Origin: Vicinamibacteria bacterium
GTDB lineage: Bacteria; Acidobacteriota; Vicinamibacteria; Vicinamibacterales; UBA2999
Length of the DNA stretch: 11,415 bases
Direction of reading: 5' to 3'
Assembly: GCA_025938035.1 (NCBI GenBank)
Contig: JAICQE010000147.1
Span: 1-11,415, forward strand
The notes under the pieces were generated by a model, which made no database searches, was not told the DNA's origin, and saw nothing but the letters and a program-made list of their open reading frames with translations. Of the stretch, positions 1 through 7,518 are shown piece by piece (position 1 is the first letter of the stretch; the number at the start of each line of letters is the position of its first letter). The position numbers and the translations under genes were made by a program.

Positions 1-539
<539 letters not shown>

Positions 540-1280
540 TCACAATGGTGTACTTGAGGCTGTTTCTCGCACACGTTCCAAGTCCGCCGGGGTGTCGACG
601 CCGATCGAATCGTGCTCGGTTTCCACCGCGCGAATACGGTGGCCGTGCTCCAGCGCGCGCAGCTGCTCGAGCGATTCCGCCTGCTCGAGCGCCGTTTGCG
701 GCAGCGCCGCAAGACGAATGAGAAAGTCGCGGCGGTACGCGTAGAGCCCTAGATGTTTATAGGCGTAGTGTCCGCCTTTCGGCGGACCCTCTCGATGAAA
801 CGGAATCGGCGCGCGCGAGAAATACAGCGCATCGTCGTTGCCGTCGACCACGACCTTCACGACGTGGGGACTTGCGTAATCCTCTTCGAGTCGAATCGGG
901 GTCCGCAGCGTTGCCATCTCCAGGTCCGCATCACCGCGCAAGGCGTCGATCATCAGCGAGATGGCCGACGGCTCGACAAGCGGTTCGTCGCCCTGCACGT
1001 TCACCACGATGGAGCAGTGCAGATCGCGGGCGACCTCGGCGATGCGATCCATGCCGGTCCGGTGATGCCGGCCCGTCATGCGGGCGATGCCGCCGAAGCG
1101 TTCCACCGCGGTCACCACGCGTTCGTCGTCGGTGGCAACGACCACTGCGTCGATGCCACGTGCGTCCGCCGCGCGTCGGTAGACGTGCTCGATCATCGGG
1201 CGGCCGGCGATTTCTGCGAGAGGTTTTCCGGGGAATCGTGTCGAGGCGTAGCGGGCAGGAATGACAGCGACCGAGGTCAC
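540..1280 (-). CDS. kdsB: 3-deoxy-manno-octulosonate cytidylyltransferase (CMP-KDO synthetase)
   Basis: KdsB activates KDO: CTP + KDO gives CMP-KDO + diphosphate, the cytoplasmic step before KDO is added to lipid A. The protein has 246 residues from the GTG at 1278-1280, against about 248 for E. coli KdsB. Visible motifs are VIPARYASTRFPGKPL (residues 6-21, nucleotide-binding N-terminus), VVVATDD, VVNVQGDEP with metal-binding Asp98, YFSRAPIPF, HLGLYAYR, ESLEQLRALEHG and GVDTPADLERV near the C-terminus. I chose GTG 1280 because it puts PAR at residues 8-10, the same place as in E. coli. A GTG at 1325 would add 15 unconserved residues (HPVSFRDPF...). GGACGG just upstream is a weak ribosome site. 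The gene lies between serA and pyrG on the same strand, with six bases separating it from the pyrG ATG. Residues 165-173 (GPPKGGHYA), encoded around a perfect hairpin, sit in a region of variable length in the family. Confidence 0.96.
   Translation of the reverse strand: MTSVAVIPARYASTRFPGKPLAEIAGRPMIEHVYRRAADARGIDAVVVATDDERVVTAVERFGGIARMTGRHHRTGMDRIAEVARDLHCSIVVNVQGDEPLVEPSAISLMIDALRGDADLEMATLRTPIRLEEDYASPHVVKVVVDGNDDALYFSRAPIPFHREGPPKGGHYAYKHLGLYAYRRDFLIRLAALPQTALEQAESLEQLRALEHGHRIRAVETEHDSIGVDTPADLERVRETASSTPL
770..787. repeat. Perfect hairpin inside kdsB (GPPKGGHY-coding palindrome)
   Basis: The seven-base arms GTCCGCC and GGCGGAC pair perfectly around a four-base loop; on the kdsB mRNA the loop is GAAA, a stable GNRA tetraloop. 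The kdsB frame reads through it as GPPKGGHYA, between the conserved SRAPIPF and YKHLGLYAYR segments. The opposite strand reads VVSAFRRT. From memory, both peptides recur in unrelated predicted proteins of Acidobacteriota, which suggests a dispersed repeat captured in frame. The hairpin itself is plain in the sequence; its repeat status rests on memory and needs a genome search. Confidence 0.55.
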
Positions 1281-1345
1281 TTGTGCCGTCCGTTCGAATG
1301 GATCACGGAACGAAACGGGGTGCACGGCGAATCATAACACGCCCG

Positions 1346-1376
1346 CCTTCGCGCGTCGCGCGAAGGGTCAGACCCT
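1346..1376. repeat. Double palindrome at the serA 3' end (repeat or terminator-like)
   Basis: Two inverted repeats meet here. CCTTCGCGCG (1346-1355) and CGCGCGAAGG (1357-1366) are perfect ten-base arms around one base. AGGGTC (1364-1369) and GACCCT (1371-1376) are six-base arms around one base. The serA stop codon (1368-1370, read on the minus strand) lies inside the second palindrome. In serA mRNA the first would fold directly after the stop with a short loop. No run of U follows it, so it is not a classical intrinsic terminator. It could block 3' exonucleases, cause partial termination before kdsB, or simply be a dispersed repeat that landed at a gene end. Confidence 0.6.
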
Positions 1377-2951
1377 GACGATTCGCGCCTCACGGATCGC
1401 GGGCACTTCCCGCAATTCGTCGACGACGATTTCCGGGATCGGCTTGTCGTCGGGCTCGTCGACGATGGCGACGGCAACGGCGCGGTCGCCGTCGCGCCCT
1501 AACGCGAACGTCGCGATATTGACGTCGTAGCGTCCGAGAATCGTGCCGACGCGTCCGATGACGCCGGGCTGGTCGGTGTTGCAGGTCACGATCATCGTGC
1601 CCTCGAGCGGCGCTTCGACGACGACACCGTCCAGCAAAACCAGACGGGGCACTCCGCGTTCGGAAATCGCCCCTTCGATGTGCCTGGCGCCTTCGGCGGT
1701 CTTGAGCTGCACCGAGATCAGGCTGGTGTAGTCGCGGCGGCGAGTGCTGCTCGATTCGACAACCTCGATGCCACGTTCGGCGGCGACCGCGCGCGCGTTG
1801 ACGAGCGTCACTCCCGACGAGAGAATCGGCTTGAACATCCCGGCCAGGACGGCGTTCCCGAGCATATCGGTTCGGCTTTTGGTGACCTCCCCGTAGTAGC
1901 GCACGCCCAGGGACGCGGCGCGGCCATCGCTCATCTGGGCGATGAATGTTCCGAGCCGTTCTGCAAGCGTGACAAAGGGTTGCAGCTTCTTGTATTCGTC
2001 GGCGGATACCGACGGGAAGTTGACCGCGTTGCGAATCAGGCCGTCTTTAAGGAAGTCGCGCAGCGCCGCGGCAGTTTCTACGCCGACAAGCTCCTGGCCC
2101 TCCCGGGTCGAGGCCGCGATGTGCGGCGTCGCGATCACCTGTGGCAATGACTGCAGCCGGTGGTCCACCGTGGGTTCCTTGGTAAAGACGTCAAGGGCCG
2201 CCCCGCCGACGAGGCCTGCTTCGATGGCATCGGCAAGTGCCGCTTCATCAATCAGATCGCCGCGTGCAGTGTTGACGATCCGCACGCCTTTCTTCATCTT
2301 GTGCAGCCTGGCGGCGTTCACCAGCTGCTTGGTCTGCGGCGTCGACGGCATGTGCAGGGAGATATAGTCGGCGCGGGTAAACAGGTCGTCCATCGACACG
2401 AGCTCGACGCCGAGGTCGGCGGCGACCCGTTCCGAGATGAATGGATCGTGCGCGATGACGCGCATGCTGAATCCGGAGGCCCTCTTCGCCACCTCCTGAC
2501 CAATCCGGCCCAGCCCCACCAGTCCGAGCGTCTTGTCGCGAACCTCCTCGCCGAGAAACTTCTTCTTCTCCCACTTGCCCTGCTTCATGGCGGCGTCTGC
2601 GGCAGGGAGATGGCGGGCGAGCGCCAGGATCAAGCCCATCGCCAGCTCGGCGACGCTGATGCTGTTCGCACCGGGCGCGTTCATGACGACAATGCCGCGG
2701 GCGCTGGCTGCTGGCACGTCCACGTTGTCCACGCCTGTTCCCGCGCGAGCGATCACGCGCAGCTTCTTGGCGGCGGCGATGAGCTCCGCGGTGACCTTGG
2801 TTGCACTTCGCACGACCAGCGCGTCAGCCTCAGCGACGTCGGCGGCGAGCTGCTCCGCCGTACGCCCGGTGCGGGCGTCGACGGTCCAGCCTTCTGCTTT
2901 CAGGAGTTGAAGTGCGGATTCAGGGAGGTCGTCGGCGACAACAATTTTCAC
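1368..2951 (-). CDS. serA: D-3-phosphoglycerate dehydrogenase
   Basis: SerA oxidises 3-phosphoglycerate to 3-phosphohydroxypyruvate with NAD, the committed step of serine synthesis. The protein has 527 residues from the GTG at 2949-2951, typical of the long form with two C-terminal regulatory domains. The substrate-binding region is residues 1-100 (VIARAGTGVDNVDV at 66-79, NAPGANSISVAELAMG). The NAD-binding Rossmann motif GLGRIG is at 146-151. The expected catalytic residues are Arg230 (NTARGDLID), Glu259 (DVFTKEP) and His277 (ATPHIAAST). Residues about 318-450 form the allosteric substrate-binding-type domain, and from about 452 there is an ACT domain (MIVTCNTDQPGVIGRVGTIL). The ACT domain usually senses serine, so feedback inhibition is likely. 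The open frame continues upstream to 3125, but those residues are not SerA-like and cross the probable promoter. It is the first gene of the serA-kdsB-pyrG run, and its stop lies in a palindrome. Confidence 0.97.
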   Translation of the reverse strand: MKIVVADDLPESALQLLKAEGWTVDARTGRTAEQLAADVAEADALVVRSATKVTAELIAAAKKLRVIARAGTGVDNVDVPAASARGIVVMNAPGANSISVAELAMGLILALARHLPAADAAMKQGKWEKKKFLGEEVRDKTLGLVGLGRIGQEVAKRASGFSMRVIAHDPFISERVAADLGVELVSMDDLFTRADYISLHMPSTPQTKQLVNAARLHKMKKGVRIVNTARGDLIDEAALADAIEAGLVGGAALDVFTKEPTVDHRLQSLPQVIATPHIAASTREGQELVGVETAAALRDFLKDGLIRNAVNFPSVSADEYKKLQPFVTLAERLGTFIAQMSDGRAASLGVRYYGEVTKSRTDMLGNAVLAGMFKPILSSGVTLVNARAVAAERGIEVVESSSTRRRDYTSLISVQLKTAEGARHIEGAISERGVPRLVLLDGVVVEAPLEGTMIVTCNTDQPGVIGRVGTILGRYDVNIATFALGRDGDRAVAVAIVDEPDDKPIPEIVVDELREVPAIREARIVRV

Positions 2952-2980
2952 GATGGGACCAGACTTAGTGACTGTGTATT

Positions 2981-2997
2981 CGCGTTCGAATAACGCG
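2981..2997. promoter_or_regulatory. Inverted repeat between divergent serA and mdh (operator or leader hairpin)
   Basis: CGCGTT and AACGCG are perfect six-base arms around CGAAT. Further pairs (2979:2999 and 2978:3000, with a wobble between) lengthen the stem to nine. It starts about where a serA transcript from the minus-strand -10-like box would begin, so it could be a 5'-end hairpin of serA mRNA. It also covers the -35 position of the plus-strand promoter candidate, as an operator might. No binding protein can be named from the sequence. Confidence 0.4.
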
Positions 2998-3007
2998 GAT
3001 GCTTGAA

Positions 3008-3015
3008 AGTATAAT
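3008..3015. promoter_or_regulatory. Overlapping -10-like boxes for divergent serA (minus) and mdh (plus) promoters
   Basis: On the plus strand TATAAT (3010-3015) is a perfect -10 consensus, but its -35 region is poor (TTCGAA at 2985-2990, 19-base spacer). On the minus strand the same bases read TATACT (3013 to 3008), five of six to consensus, with a weak GTTACC 16 bases upstream. The minus-strand box would start serA mRNA near 3001, giving a leader of about 50 bases. The plus-strand box would give mdh a leader of about 160 bases. This A/T-rich spot stands out in a GC-rich region. If both are used, polymerase could not occupy them together. Confidence 0.4.
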
Positions 3016-3142
3016 CTTTGGTTCGGGAAGGTAACGTCCGCACAACGATGGTGCAAACCGCTAAATGCCGTGGAATCGGTTGCGGTTCGCTGCGTACGCG
3101 GCCTCTTTTCAACAGGCTTTTCCACAGAAATTGTGAGTACTT

Positions 3143-3178
3143 CGATCCGCGGCTGCGGGATCGTGCCCTAATGAGGAG
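3143..3178 (+). promoter_or_regulatory. mdh leader hairpin and ribosome binding site
   Basis: CGATCCGC and GCGGATCG-like arms (3143-3150 and 3155-3163, one bulged G, loop GGCT) form an eight-pair hairpin. Ten bases later comes GAGGAG (3173-3178), the clearest Shine-Dalgarno sequence in the window, three bases from the mdh ATG at 3182. The hairpin does not itself cover the ribosome site, so any regulatory role is open. Confidence 0.45.
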
Positions 3179-3181
3179 TTC

Positions 3182-4108
3182 ATGAATCGCAAAGTCACAG
3201 TGGTGGGCGGGGCCGGCAACGTCGGCATGACTGTCGCCCGCGCGATTGCAGAGAAGGCGCTCGCCGATGTCGTCATCATCGACATCGCGGAGCAGAAAGC
3301 CGCCGGCGTTGCGCTCGACATTTACGAGACGTGTCCGATCATCGGCTCGGATTCGCGCGTCATCGGCGGAGCAGACTGGAATGCCGCCGCAGGCTCCGAC
3401 ATCGTCGTCATCACGTCGGGCAAGCCGCGCAAGCCGGGCATGAGCCGTGACGATCTCGTCCGCGACAACTTCGAGATCATGAAGAGCATCGCGCCGAACC
3501 TGGTGCAGTACTGCCCGAACGCGATCGTCGTGCCGGTCGCCAATCCGCTCGATGCGATGTCCCAGGCGCTTTTCCGGCTGACCAAATTTCCGCGCGAGCG
3601 GATCATCGGTATGGCCGGGGTCCTCGACTCGGCGCGCATGAGCACGTTCGTCGCCATGGAGCTGAACGTCTCGGTGCAGAACGTTCATTCGTTCGTGCTC
3701 GGCGGACACGGCGACACGATGGTGCCGCTGCCGCGGTACTCGACGGTAGCAGGCATTCCGCTGACGGAACTGCTGTCGAAGGATCGGATCGACGCGATCG
3801 CGAAGCGGACGGCCGACGGCGGCGCCGAGATCACGAAACTGGTCGGCACGAGCGCGTGGTACGCGCCCGGTCAGGCGGCCGCGGAGATGTGCGACGCCAT
3901 TCTGAAGGACAAGAAGAAGATCCTTCCGTGCTCCGTCTTCCTCCAGGGAGAGTACGGGATTCGCGATCTCTTCGTCGGCGTGCCTGTGAAGCTCGGCGCG
4001 CGAGGCGTGGAGCAGATCATCGAAATCAAGCTGACGGCGGAAGAAGACGTAGCGCTCAAGAAGTCGGCGGCGTCCGTGAAGGAATTGGTTGACGTAATCG
4101 GCGTGTAG
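3182..4108 (+). CDS. mdh: Malate dehydrogenase
   Basis: Mdh interconverts malate and oxaloacetate with NAD(H) in the TCA cycle. The 308-residue protein belongs to the lactate/malate dehydrogenase family, LDH-like malate dehydrogenase group. The N-terminal Rossmann motif is [11 protein letters not shown] (residues 9-19). The substrate loop [13 protein letters not shown] holds Arg83 and Arg89; Arg83 is the position that marks malate rather than lactate specificity. [11 protein letters not shown] carries Asn121, GVLDSARM carries Asp149 and Arg152, and [10 protein letters not shown] holds the catalytic His176. The ATG is well supported by GAGGAG and by the conserved N-terminus [12 protein letters not shown]. 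It is followed by sucC after 59 bases, as in many genomes where mdh precedes sucCD. A strong hairpin overlaps its stop codon and may separate its expression from that of sucC. The NADH rather than NADPH preference is assumed from the family, not read from the sequence. Confidence 0.96.
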   Translation: MNRKVTVVGGAGNVGMTVARAIAEKALADVVIIDIAEQKAAGVALDIYETCPIIGSDSRVIGGADWNAAAGSDIVVITSGKPRKPGMSRDDLVRDNFEIMKSIAPNLVQYCPNAIVVPVANPLDAMSQALFRLTKFPRERIIGMAGVLDSARMSTFVAMELNVSVQNVHSFVLGGHGDTMVPLPRYSTVAGIPLTELLSKDRIDAIAKRTADGGAEITKLVGTSAWYAPGQAAAEMCDAILKDKKKILPCSVFLQGEYGIRDLFVGVPVKLGARGVEQIIEIKLTAEEDVALKKSAASVKELVDVIGV

Positions 4109-4139
4109 GGGCCGACTTCAAGGTCGGCCCTTACGCGTC
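4100..4139 (+). repeat. Long hairpin overlapping the mdh stop codon
   Basis: GGGCCGAC (4109-4116) and GTCGGCCC (4123-4130) are perfect arms around a six-base loop. Pairing continues outward to 4100:4139 with only three G-U wobbles, giving a 17-pair RNA stem that includes the mdh stop codon (4106-4108). No U-run follows, so an intrinsic terminator is unlikely; mRNA 3'-end protection or a dispersed repeat fits better. Both flanking sides match the same sequence apart from transitions, as expected of an ageing palindromic insertion. Confidence 0.6.
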
Positions 4140-4167
4140 ACTGCATCTCGTATACGATCACCTCTTT

Positions 4168-5361
4168 GTGAAAATCCACGAGTACCAGGCAAAGTCAGTT
4201 CTGGCGCGGTTCGGCGTGCCGGTTCCGCGCGGCGAGGTCGCGTTCTCTCCAGCAGAGGCGGGGGACATCGCTCGCCGTCTCGGCGGCGACGTCGTTGTGG
4301 TCAAGTCGCAGATCCATGCCGGCGGACGGGGCAAAGGCGGAGGCGTCAAGATTGCCCGGTCCGCGGCCGAAGGCGAGCAGATCGCCAAGCAGATGATCGG
4401 GATGACCCTCGTCACCCATCAAACAGGCCCGGAAGGGAAGAAGGTCGGCCGCGTGCTCATCGAGGAAGGCCTTCAGATCGATCGCGAGCTGTACCTGAGC
4501 ATCGTGATCGACCGGGCATCCGCGTCCCCGGTGGTGATCGCCAGCGCGGCCGGGGGAATGGACATCGAGGAGGTGGCGGCCTCCGATCCCGGCAAGATTC
4601 TGAAAGAGCGGATCGATGCGGGCACCGGTGTCGTGGCGTTCCAGGCCCGCAAGCTGGCGTTCGGCATGGGCTTGCCGGCGGCGTCGGTGTCGAAGTTCGT
4701 GAAGCTGCTCGAGTCGGTCTACAGGGCGTTCATCGAAACGGACGCGTCGATGATCGAGATCAACCCCCTGATCCTGACGAAGGGGGGCGATCTCCTGGCG
4801 CTCGACGCCAAGGTGAGCTTCGACGACAACGCGCTCTACCGTCATCCCGACCTGAAGGAACTGCGCGACGTCAGCGAAGAGGACCCGCTCGAAGTCGAGG
4901 CCTCGAAGTTTTCGCTGAACTACATCCGGCTGGACGGCAACATCGGCTGCATGGTGAACGGCGCCGGGCTGGCGATGGCGACGATGGACATCATCAAACT
5001 CGCCGGTGGAGAGCCCGCCAACTTCCTTGACGTGGGCGGTGGCGCAAACGCCGAACAAATCAAGAACGCCTTCCGCATCCTGATGGCGGACAAGAACGTC
5101 AAGGCCGTGCTGATCAACATCTTCGGCGGCATCCTTCGATGTGACGTGCTGGCGCAGGGGGTAATTGCCGCTGTCACCGAGCTGGGCGTTCGCGTGCCGA
5201 TCGTGATCCGGATGGAAGGCACGAATGTCGAGGAAGGGAAGCGGCTGCTCCGCGAAAGCGGCCTGAATTTCACGACCGCCGACGCGATGGGCGAAGCCGC
5301 AGAGAAAGTGGTCGCGCTGGCGGAACAACCCCAATCACGACTCACCAATCCCAAATCATAA
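4168..5361 (+). CDS. sucC: Succinate-CoA ligase (succinyl-CoA synthetase), beta subunit
   Basis: SucC is the nucleotide- and succinate-binding subunit of the enzyme that converts succinyl-CoA + NDP + phosphate to succinate + CoA + NTP in the TCA cycle. The protein has 397 residues, against 388 in E. coli. The N-terminus [22 protein letters not shown] is canonical, so the GTG at 4168 is the start despite having no clear ribosome site. The ATP-grasp part has [17 protein letters not shown] with Lys46 and GRG at 53-55, and [11 protein letters not shown] with the metal-binding residues. The C-terminal CoA-ligase-like half has [30 protein letters not shown] and [16 protein letters not shown]. Whether ATP or GTP is made cannot be read here. 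The last eleven residues ([11 protein letters not shown]) lie beyond the usual end and come from an A/C-rich, repeat-like stretch. sucD follows after six bases, and the two subunits act as a complex. Confidence 0.97.
   Translation: MKIHEYQAKSVLARFGVPVPRGEVAFSPAEAGDIARRLGGDVVVVKSQIHAGGRGKGGGVKIARSAAEGEQIAKQMIGMTLVTHQTGPEGKKVGRVLIEEGLQIDRELYLSIVIDRASASPVVIASAAGGMDIEEVAASDPGKILKERIDAGTGVVAFQARKLAFGMGLPAASVSKFVKLLESVYRAFIETDASMIEINPLILTKGGDLLALDAKVSFDDNALYRHPDLKELRDVSEEDPLEVEASKFSLNYIRLDGNIGCMVNGAGLAMATMDIIKLAGGEPANFLDVGGGANAEQIKNAFRILMADKNVKAVLINIFGGILRCDVLAQGVIAAVTELGVRVPIVIRMEGTNVEEGKRLLRESGLNFTTADAMGEAAEKVVALAEQPQSRLTNPKS
5329..5361. repeat. A/C-rich low-complexity 3' tail of sucC
   Basis: The CCAATC unit occurs twice (5330-5335 and 5344-5349), followed by AAATCATAAAT, in DNA much poorer in G than its surroundings. 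It codes for the final [11 protein letters not shown] of SucC and supplies the stop codon. From memory, similar CAATC or AATCACGA low-complexity runs end other genes in GC-rich soil bacteria. Only two degenerate units are visible, so this is the weakest of the repeat calls. Confidence 0.3.
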
Positions 5362-5367
5362 ATAGCC

Positions 5368-6240
5368 TTGTCCGTCCTACTCGACAAGAACACCCGTCTG
5401 ATCGTCCAGGGACTCACCGGCCGCGAGGGCACGTTCCACGCGAAGGCGGCCGCCGCGTACGGCACGAGTGTCGTCGGCGGCGTCACGCCGGGCAAGGGCG
5501 GCACCGTCCACGAAGGGTGGCCGGTGTTCAACAGCGTTCACGACGCGGTACGTGAGACGGGGGCGAATGCCAGCGTCATCTTCGTTCCGCCGGCCTTCGC
5601 GGCGGACGCCATCATGGAAGCGGCCGACGCGGAGATCCCGCTTGCCGTCTGCATCACCGAAGGCATTCCGACGCTCGACATGCTCAAGGTGATGACATTC
5701 ATGAAAGGGCGCCGGACGAGGCTCATTGGCCCCAACTGCCCCGGAGTCATCACGGCCGGGCAGGCGAAAGCCGGGATCATCCCGGGCCATATCTGCCGCG
5801 AAGGAACGATTGGCATCGTCTCGAAGAGCGGAACACTGACCTACGAGGCGATCCATCAGCTCTCGAAGCAGGGGATGGGGCAGACGACCTGCATCGGCAT
5901 CGGCGGCGATCCTCTGATCGGCACGAGCTTCATCGACGCGCTGACGCTGTTCGCGGCGGACCCTGACACCGAGGCGGTCGTGATGATCGGCGAGATCGGC
6001 GGCACGGCTGAAGAAGACGCGGCGGCGTTCATCAAACGTGCGTTCAACAAGCCGGTGGTCGGGTTCATCGCCGGGCAGACGGCGCCGCCGGGGCGGCGAA
6101 TGGGTCATGCCGGCGCCATCATTGCCGGCGGCCAGGGAACGGCGGCGGAAAAGATGAACGCGCTCACCCGCGCGGGTGTTCACGTGGTGAAGAGCCCGGC
6201 GGACATGGGAGCCAAGATGCGAGAGGCACTCGGACGATGA
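5368..6240 (+). CDS. sucD: Succinate-CoA ligase, alpha subunit
   Basis: SucD binds CoA and carries the phosphohistidine intermediate of succinyl-CoA synthetase. The 290-residue protein matches the family from end to end: [23 protein letters not shown] (CoA-binding Rossmann start), [23 protein letters not shown] (residues 96-106), [43 protein letters not shown] with Glu209, and [13 protein letters not shown] with the phosphorylated His247. The start is the TTG at 5368, because the protein then begins exactly where E. coli SucD does; no ATG lies nearby and no ribosome site is obvious. Six bases separate it from sucC, so translational coupling is likely. Its stop overlaps the ndk start by four bases (ATGA). 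Confidence 0.97.
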   Translation: MSVLLDKNTRLIVQGLTGREGTFHAKAAAAYGTSVVGGVTPGKGGTVHEGWPVFNSVHDAVRETGANASVIFVPPAFAADAIMEAADAEIPLAVCITEGIPTLDMLKVMTFMKGRRTRLIGPNCPGVITAGQAKAGIIPGHICREGTIGIVSKSGTLTYEAIHQLSKQGMGQTTCIGIGGDPLIGTSFIDALTLFAADPDTEAVVMIGEIGGTAEEDAAAFIKRAFNKPVVGFIAGQTAPPGRRMGHAGAIIAGGQGTAAEKMNALTRAGVHVVKSPADMGAKMREALGR

Positions 6241-6671
6241 GCACTGCGGGAGTAGGCACTGAGCGGACGTTCGCGATCATCAAGCCGGACGCGGTGAGCC
6301 GGCGGCTGGCCGGCAAGATCCTCGCCCGCATCGAGGAGGCCGGCTTCACCGTCCGGGCCATGCGTCTGCAGCACCTGTCGAAACAGGAAGCGGAAGGGTT
6401 CTACGCCGTCCATCGCGAGCGGCCGTTTTTCGGCGAACTGACCGAGTTCATGTCCTCCGGACCATGCGTGCTGCTCGCCCTCGAGGCGCCGGATGCGATC
6501 AGGAAATGGCGGGACACGATGGGACCGACCGACCCGGCCAAGGCGGCGCCGGGCACGCTGCGCCGCGACTTCGGCGAGTCGATCGGGCGGAACGCCACCC
6601 ACGGATCCGACGCGCCGGAGACGGCCGCCTTTGAACTGGGGTATTTTTTCCGCGGGATGGAGCTGATCTGA
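6237..6671 (+). CDS. ndk: Nucleoside diphosphate kinase
   Basis: Ndk transfers the terminal phosphate between nucleoside tri- and diphosphates through a phosphohistidine, balancing the NTP and dNTP pools. The protein has 144 residues. Visible motifs are [12 protein letters not shown] (residues 9-20), the [24 protein letters not shown] segment, [18 protein letters not shown], and [11 protein letters not shown] with catalytic His122. Six or so residues precede the usual start of the family, because the ATG overlaps the sucD stop; no later start codon is available before ERTF. Coupling to sucCD makes sense, since succinyl-CoA synthetase makes ATP or GTP and Ndk interconverts them, and the two are reported to associate in some bacteria. 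It may also serve the deoxynucleotide pool with dcd downstream. Confidence 0.97.
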   Translation: MSTAGVGTERTFAIIKPDAVSRRLAGKILARIEEAGFTVRAMRLQHLSKQEAEGFYAVHRERPFFGELTEFMSSGPCVLLALEAPDAIRKWRDTMGPTDPAKAAPGTLRRDFGESIGRNATHGSDAPETAAFELGYFFRGMELI

Positions 6672-6678
6672 GACGAAG

Positions 6679-6876
6679 ATGGGCCGATTTCTCATCCTCG
6701 CCGGTTTGGTGATCGCGGGGGCCGGGCTGCTGATGACGCTCGGGTTCCCGCTGGGACGGCTGCCCGGGGATTTCGCCGTCAAGCGAGGTAACTTCAGCTT
6801 CTACTTTCCCCTGGCGACATCGATCCTCGTGAGTTTGATTCTGACGCTCGTGATGATGTTTTTCGGGAAGCGCTGA
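6679..6876 (+). CDS. Small two-helix membrane protein, DUF2905 family
   Basis: This is a 65-residue protein of unknown function. Two hydrophobic segments (about residues 4-24 and 42-61) frame a short polar loop with [24 protein letters not shown]. The LPGD and FYFPL signature is what I know as the DUF2905 family of short bacterial membrane proteins. It ends in a basic GKR tail, which would suggest a cytoplasmic C-terminus by the positive-inside rule. It starts at an ATG seven bases after ndk and ends four bases before dcd, so it is almost certainly co-transcribed with them. No enzymatic residues are apparent. Its place inside a nucleotide and TCA-cycle gene run gives no firm hint about its job. 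Confidence 0.85.
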   Translation: MGRFLILAGLVIAGAGLLMTLGFPLGRLPGDFAVKRGNFSFYFPLATSILVSLILTLVMMFFGKR

Positions 6877-6880
6877 CGCT

Positions 6881-7438
6881 ATGCCGTCGATTAAGGCCGA
6901 TCGCTGGATAAAGAAGATGGCCCTCGAGCACGGGATGATCGAGCCGTTCGAGGACCGTCAGGTGAGAAAAGGCGTCATCTCCTACGGCCTTTCGTCATAC
7001 GGCTATGACATCCGCGTCGCTGACGAATTCAAGGTCTTCACCAACATCAACAGCACCGTGGTCGATCCGAAGAACTTCGACGCGCGGTCGTTCGTGGACG
7101 TGAAGGCCGACGTCTGCATCATCCCGCCGAATTCCTTCGCCCTGGCCAAGACCGTCGAATACTTCCGGATCCCCCGGAACGTCCTTACTGTTTGCGTCGG
7201 CAAATCCACCTACGCGCGCTGCGGGCTGATTGTGAACGTCACGCCGTTCGAGCCGGAGTGGGAGGGATACGTCACGCTCGAGATCTCGAACACGACGCCG
7301 CTGCCGGCGAAGGTCTACGCGAATGAGGGCATTTCCCAGGTGCTCTTCTTTGAGAGCGACGAAGACTGCGAAGTCTCCTACGCGGACAAGGCGGGCAAGT
7401 ACCAGAAGCAGCAGGGCCTGACGCTGCCGAGGCTCTAA
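6881..7438 (+). CDS. dcd: dCTP deaminase
   Basis: Dcd deaminates dCTP to dUTP, the step that feeds dUMP and then dTMP synthesis. The 185-residue protein is a trimeric dUTPase-fold enzyme. It shows the compact alphaproteobacterial-like form: [30 protein letters not shown] (residues 17-46), [57 protein letters not shown] with Arg113 and the probable catalytic Glu134, and a C-terminal [15 protein letters not shown] that usually closes over the nucleotide. The YARCG and VTLE motifs favour a plain deaminase; I see nothing that shows the bifunctional deaminase/dUTPase activity. The ATG lies four bases after the DUF2905 gene. No dut or thymidylate synthase gene is in the window. Its stop codon merges into a tandem repeat. 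Confidence 0.95.
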   Translation: MPSIKADRWIKKMALEHGMIEPFEDRQVRKGVISYGLSSYGYDIRVADEFKVFTNINSTVVDPKNFDARSFVDVKADVCIIPPNSFALAKTVEYFRIPRNVLTVCVGKSTYARCGLIVNVTPFEPEWEGYVTLEISNTTPLPAKVYANEGISQVLFFESDEDCEVSYADKAGKYQKQQGLTLPRL

Positions 7439-7464
7439 TGCAGAATGCAAAATGCAGAATGCAG
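7438..7464. repeat. Seven-base tandem repeat after dcd
   Basis: The unit ATGCARA occurs nearly four times in a row (ATGCAGA, ATGCAAA, ATGCAGA, ATGCAG), starting on the last base of the dcd stop codon. It is far richer in A+T than the genes on either side. The ten-base segments AATGCAGAAT at 7437-7446 and 7451-7460 are each inverted at 7503-7512 (ATTCTGCATT). The tandem array and the hairpin upstream of hisS may therefore be two arms of one element. Confidence 0.75.
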
Positions 7465-7495
7465 CCGCGGACTGCTGATGCTACCCGTTGCATGC

Positions 7496-7518
7496 ATTCA
7501 GAATTCTGCATTCTGAAT
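7496..7518 (+). repeat. Perfect hairpin just upstream of hisS
   Basis: ATTCAGAAT (7496-7504) and ATTCTGAAT (7510-7518) are perfect nine-base arms around TCTGC, ending eight bases before the hisS ATG. The hairpin takes up the region where a ribosome binding site should be. Just before it, TGCATGCA (7489-7496) is another palindrome. It may be the second arm of the repeat after dcd, and it could lower or modulate hisS translation. There is no T-box or other riboswitch architecture. Confidence 0.65.

Noticed and set aside
1346..1366. Classical Rho-independent terminator after serA
   Set aside because: The stem is strong but no U-run follows on the minus strand (the next bases are GCGGGCGTG), so it is listed as a repeat or terminator-like hairpin only.
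2160..2993. 277-residue plus-strand frame opposite serA, and similar long frames opposite sucD (5377-6183) and aspS (9865-10647)
   Set aside because: All lie within strong genes on the other strand, show no motifs, and reflect third-position GC bias rather than coding.
2952..3125. N-terminal extension of serA by 58 residues
   Set aside because: The extra residues do not resemble the family, they cross the likely promoter, and the conserved SerA start MKIVVADDLPESA begins exactly at GTG 2951.
3118..3126. DnaA-box-like TTTTCCACA in the serA-mdh gap, as a sign of a replication origin
   Set aside because: It is a single site with one mismatch to TTATCCACA. No cluster of boxes, A/T-rich unwinding region, dnaA or dnaN is nearby, so an origin is not supported.
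4195..5334. 379-residue open frame on the minus strand opposite sucC
   Set aside because: It is entirely antisense to a confidently identified sucC, and its composition (rich in His, Arg, Asp) is typical of shadow frames in GC-rich DNA; no domain is recognisable.
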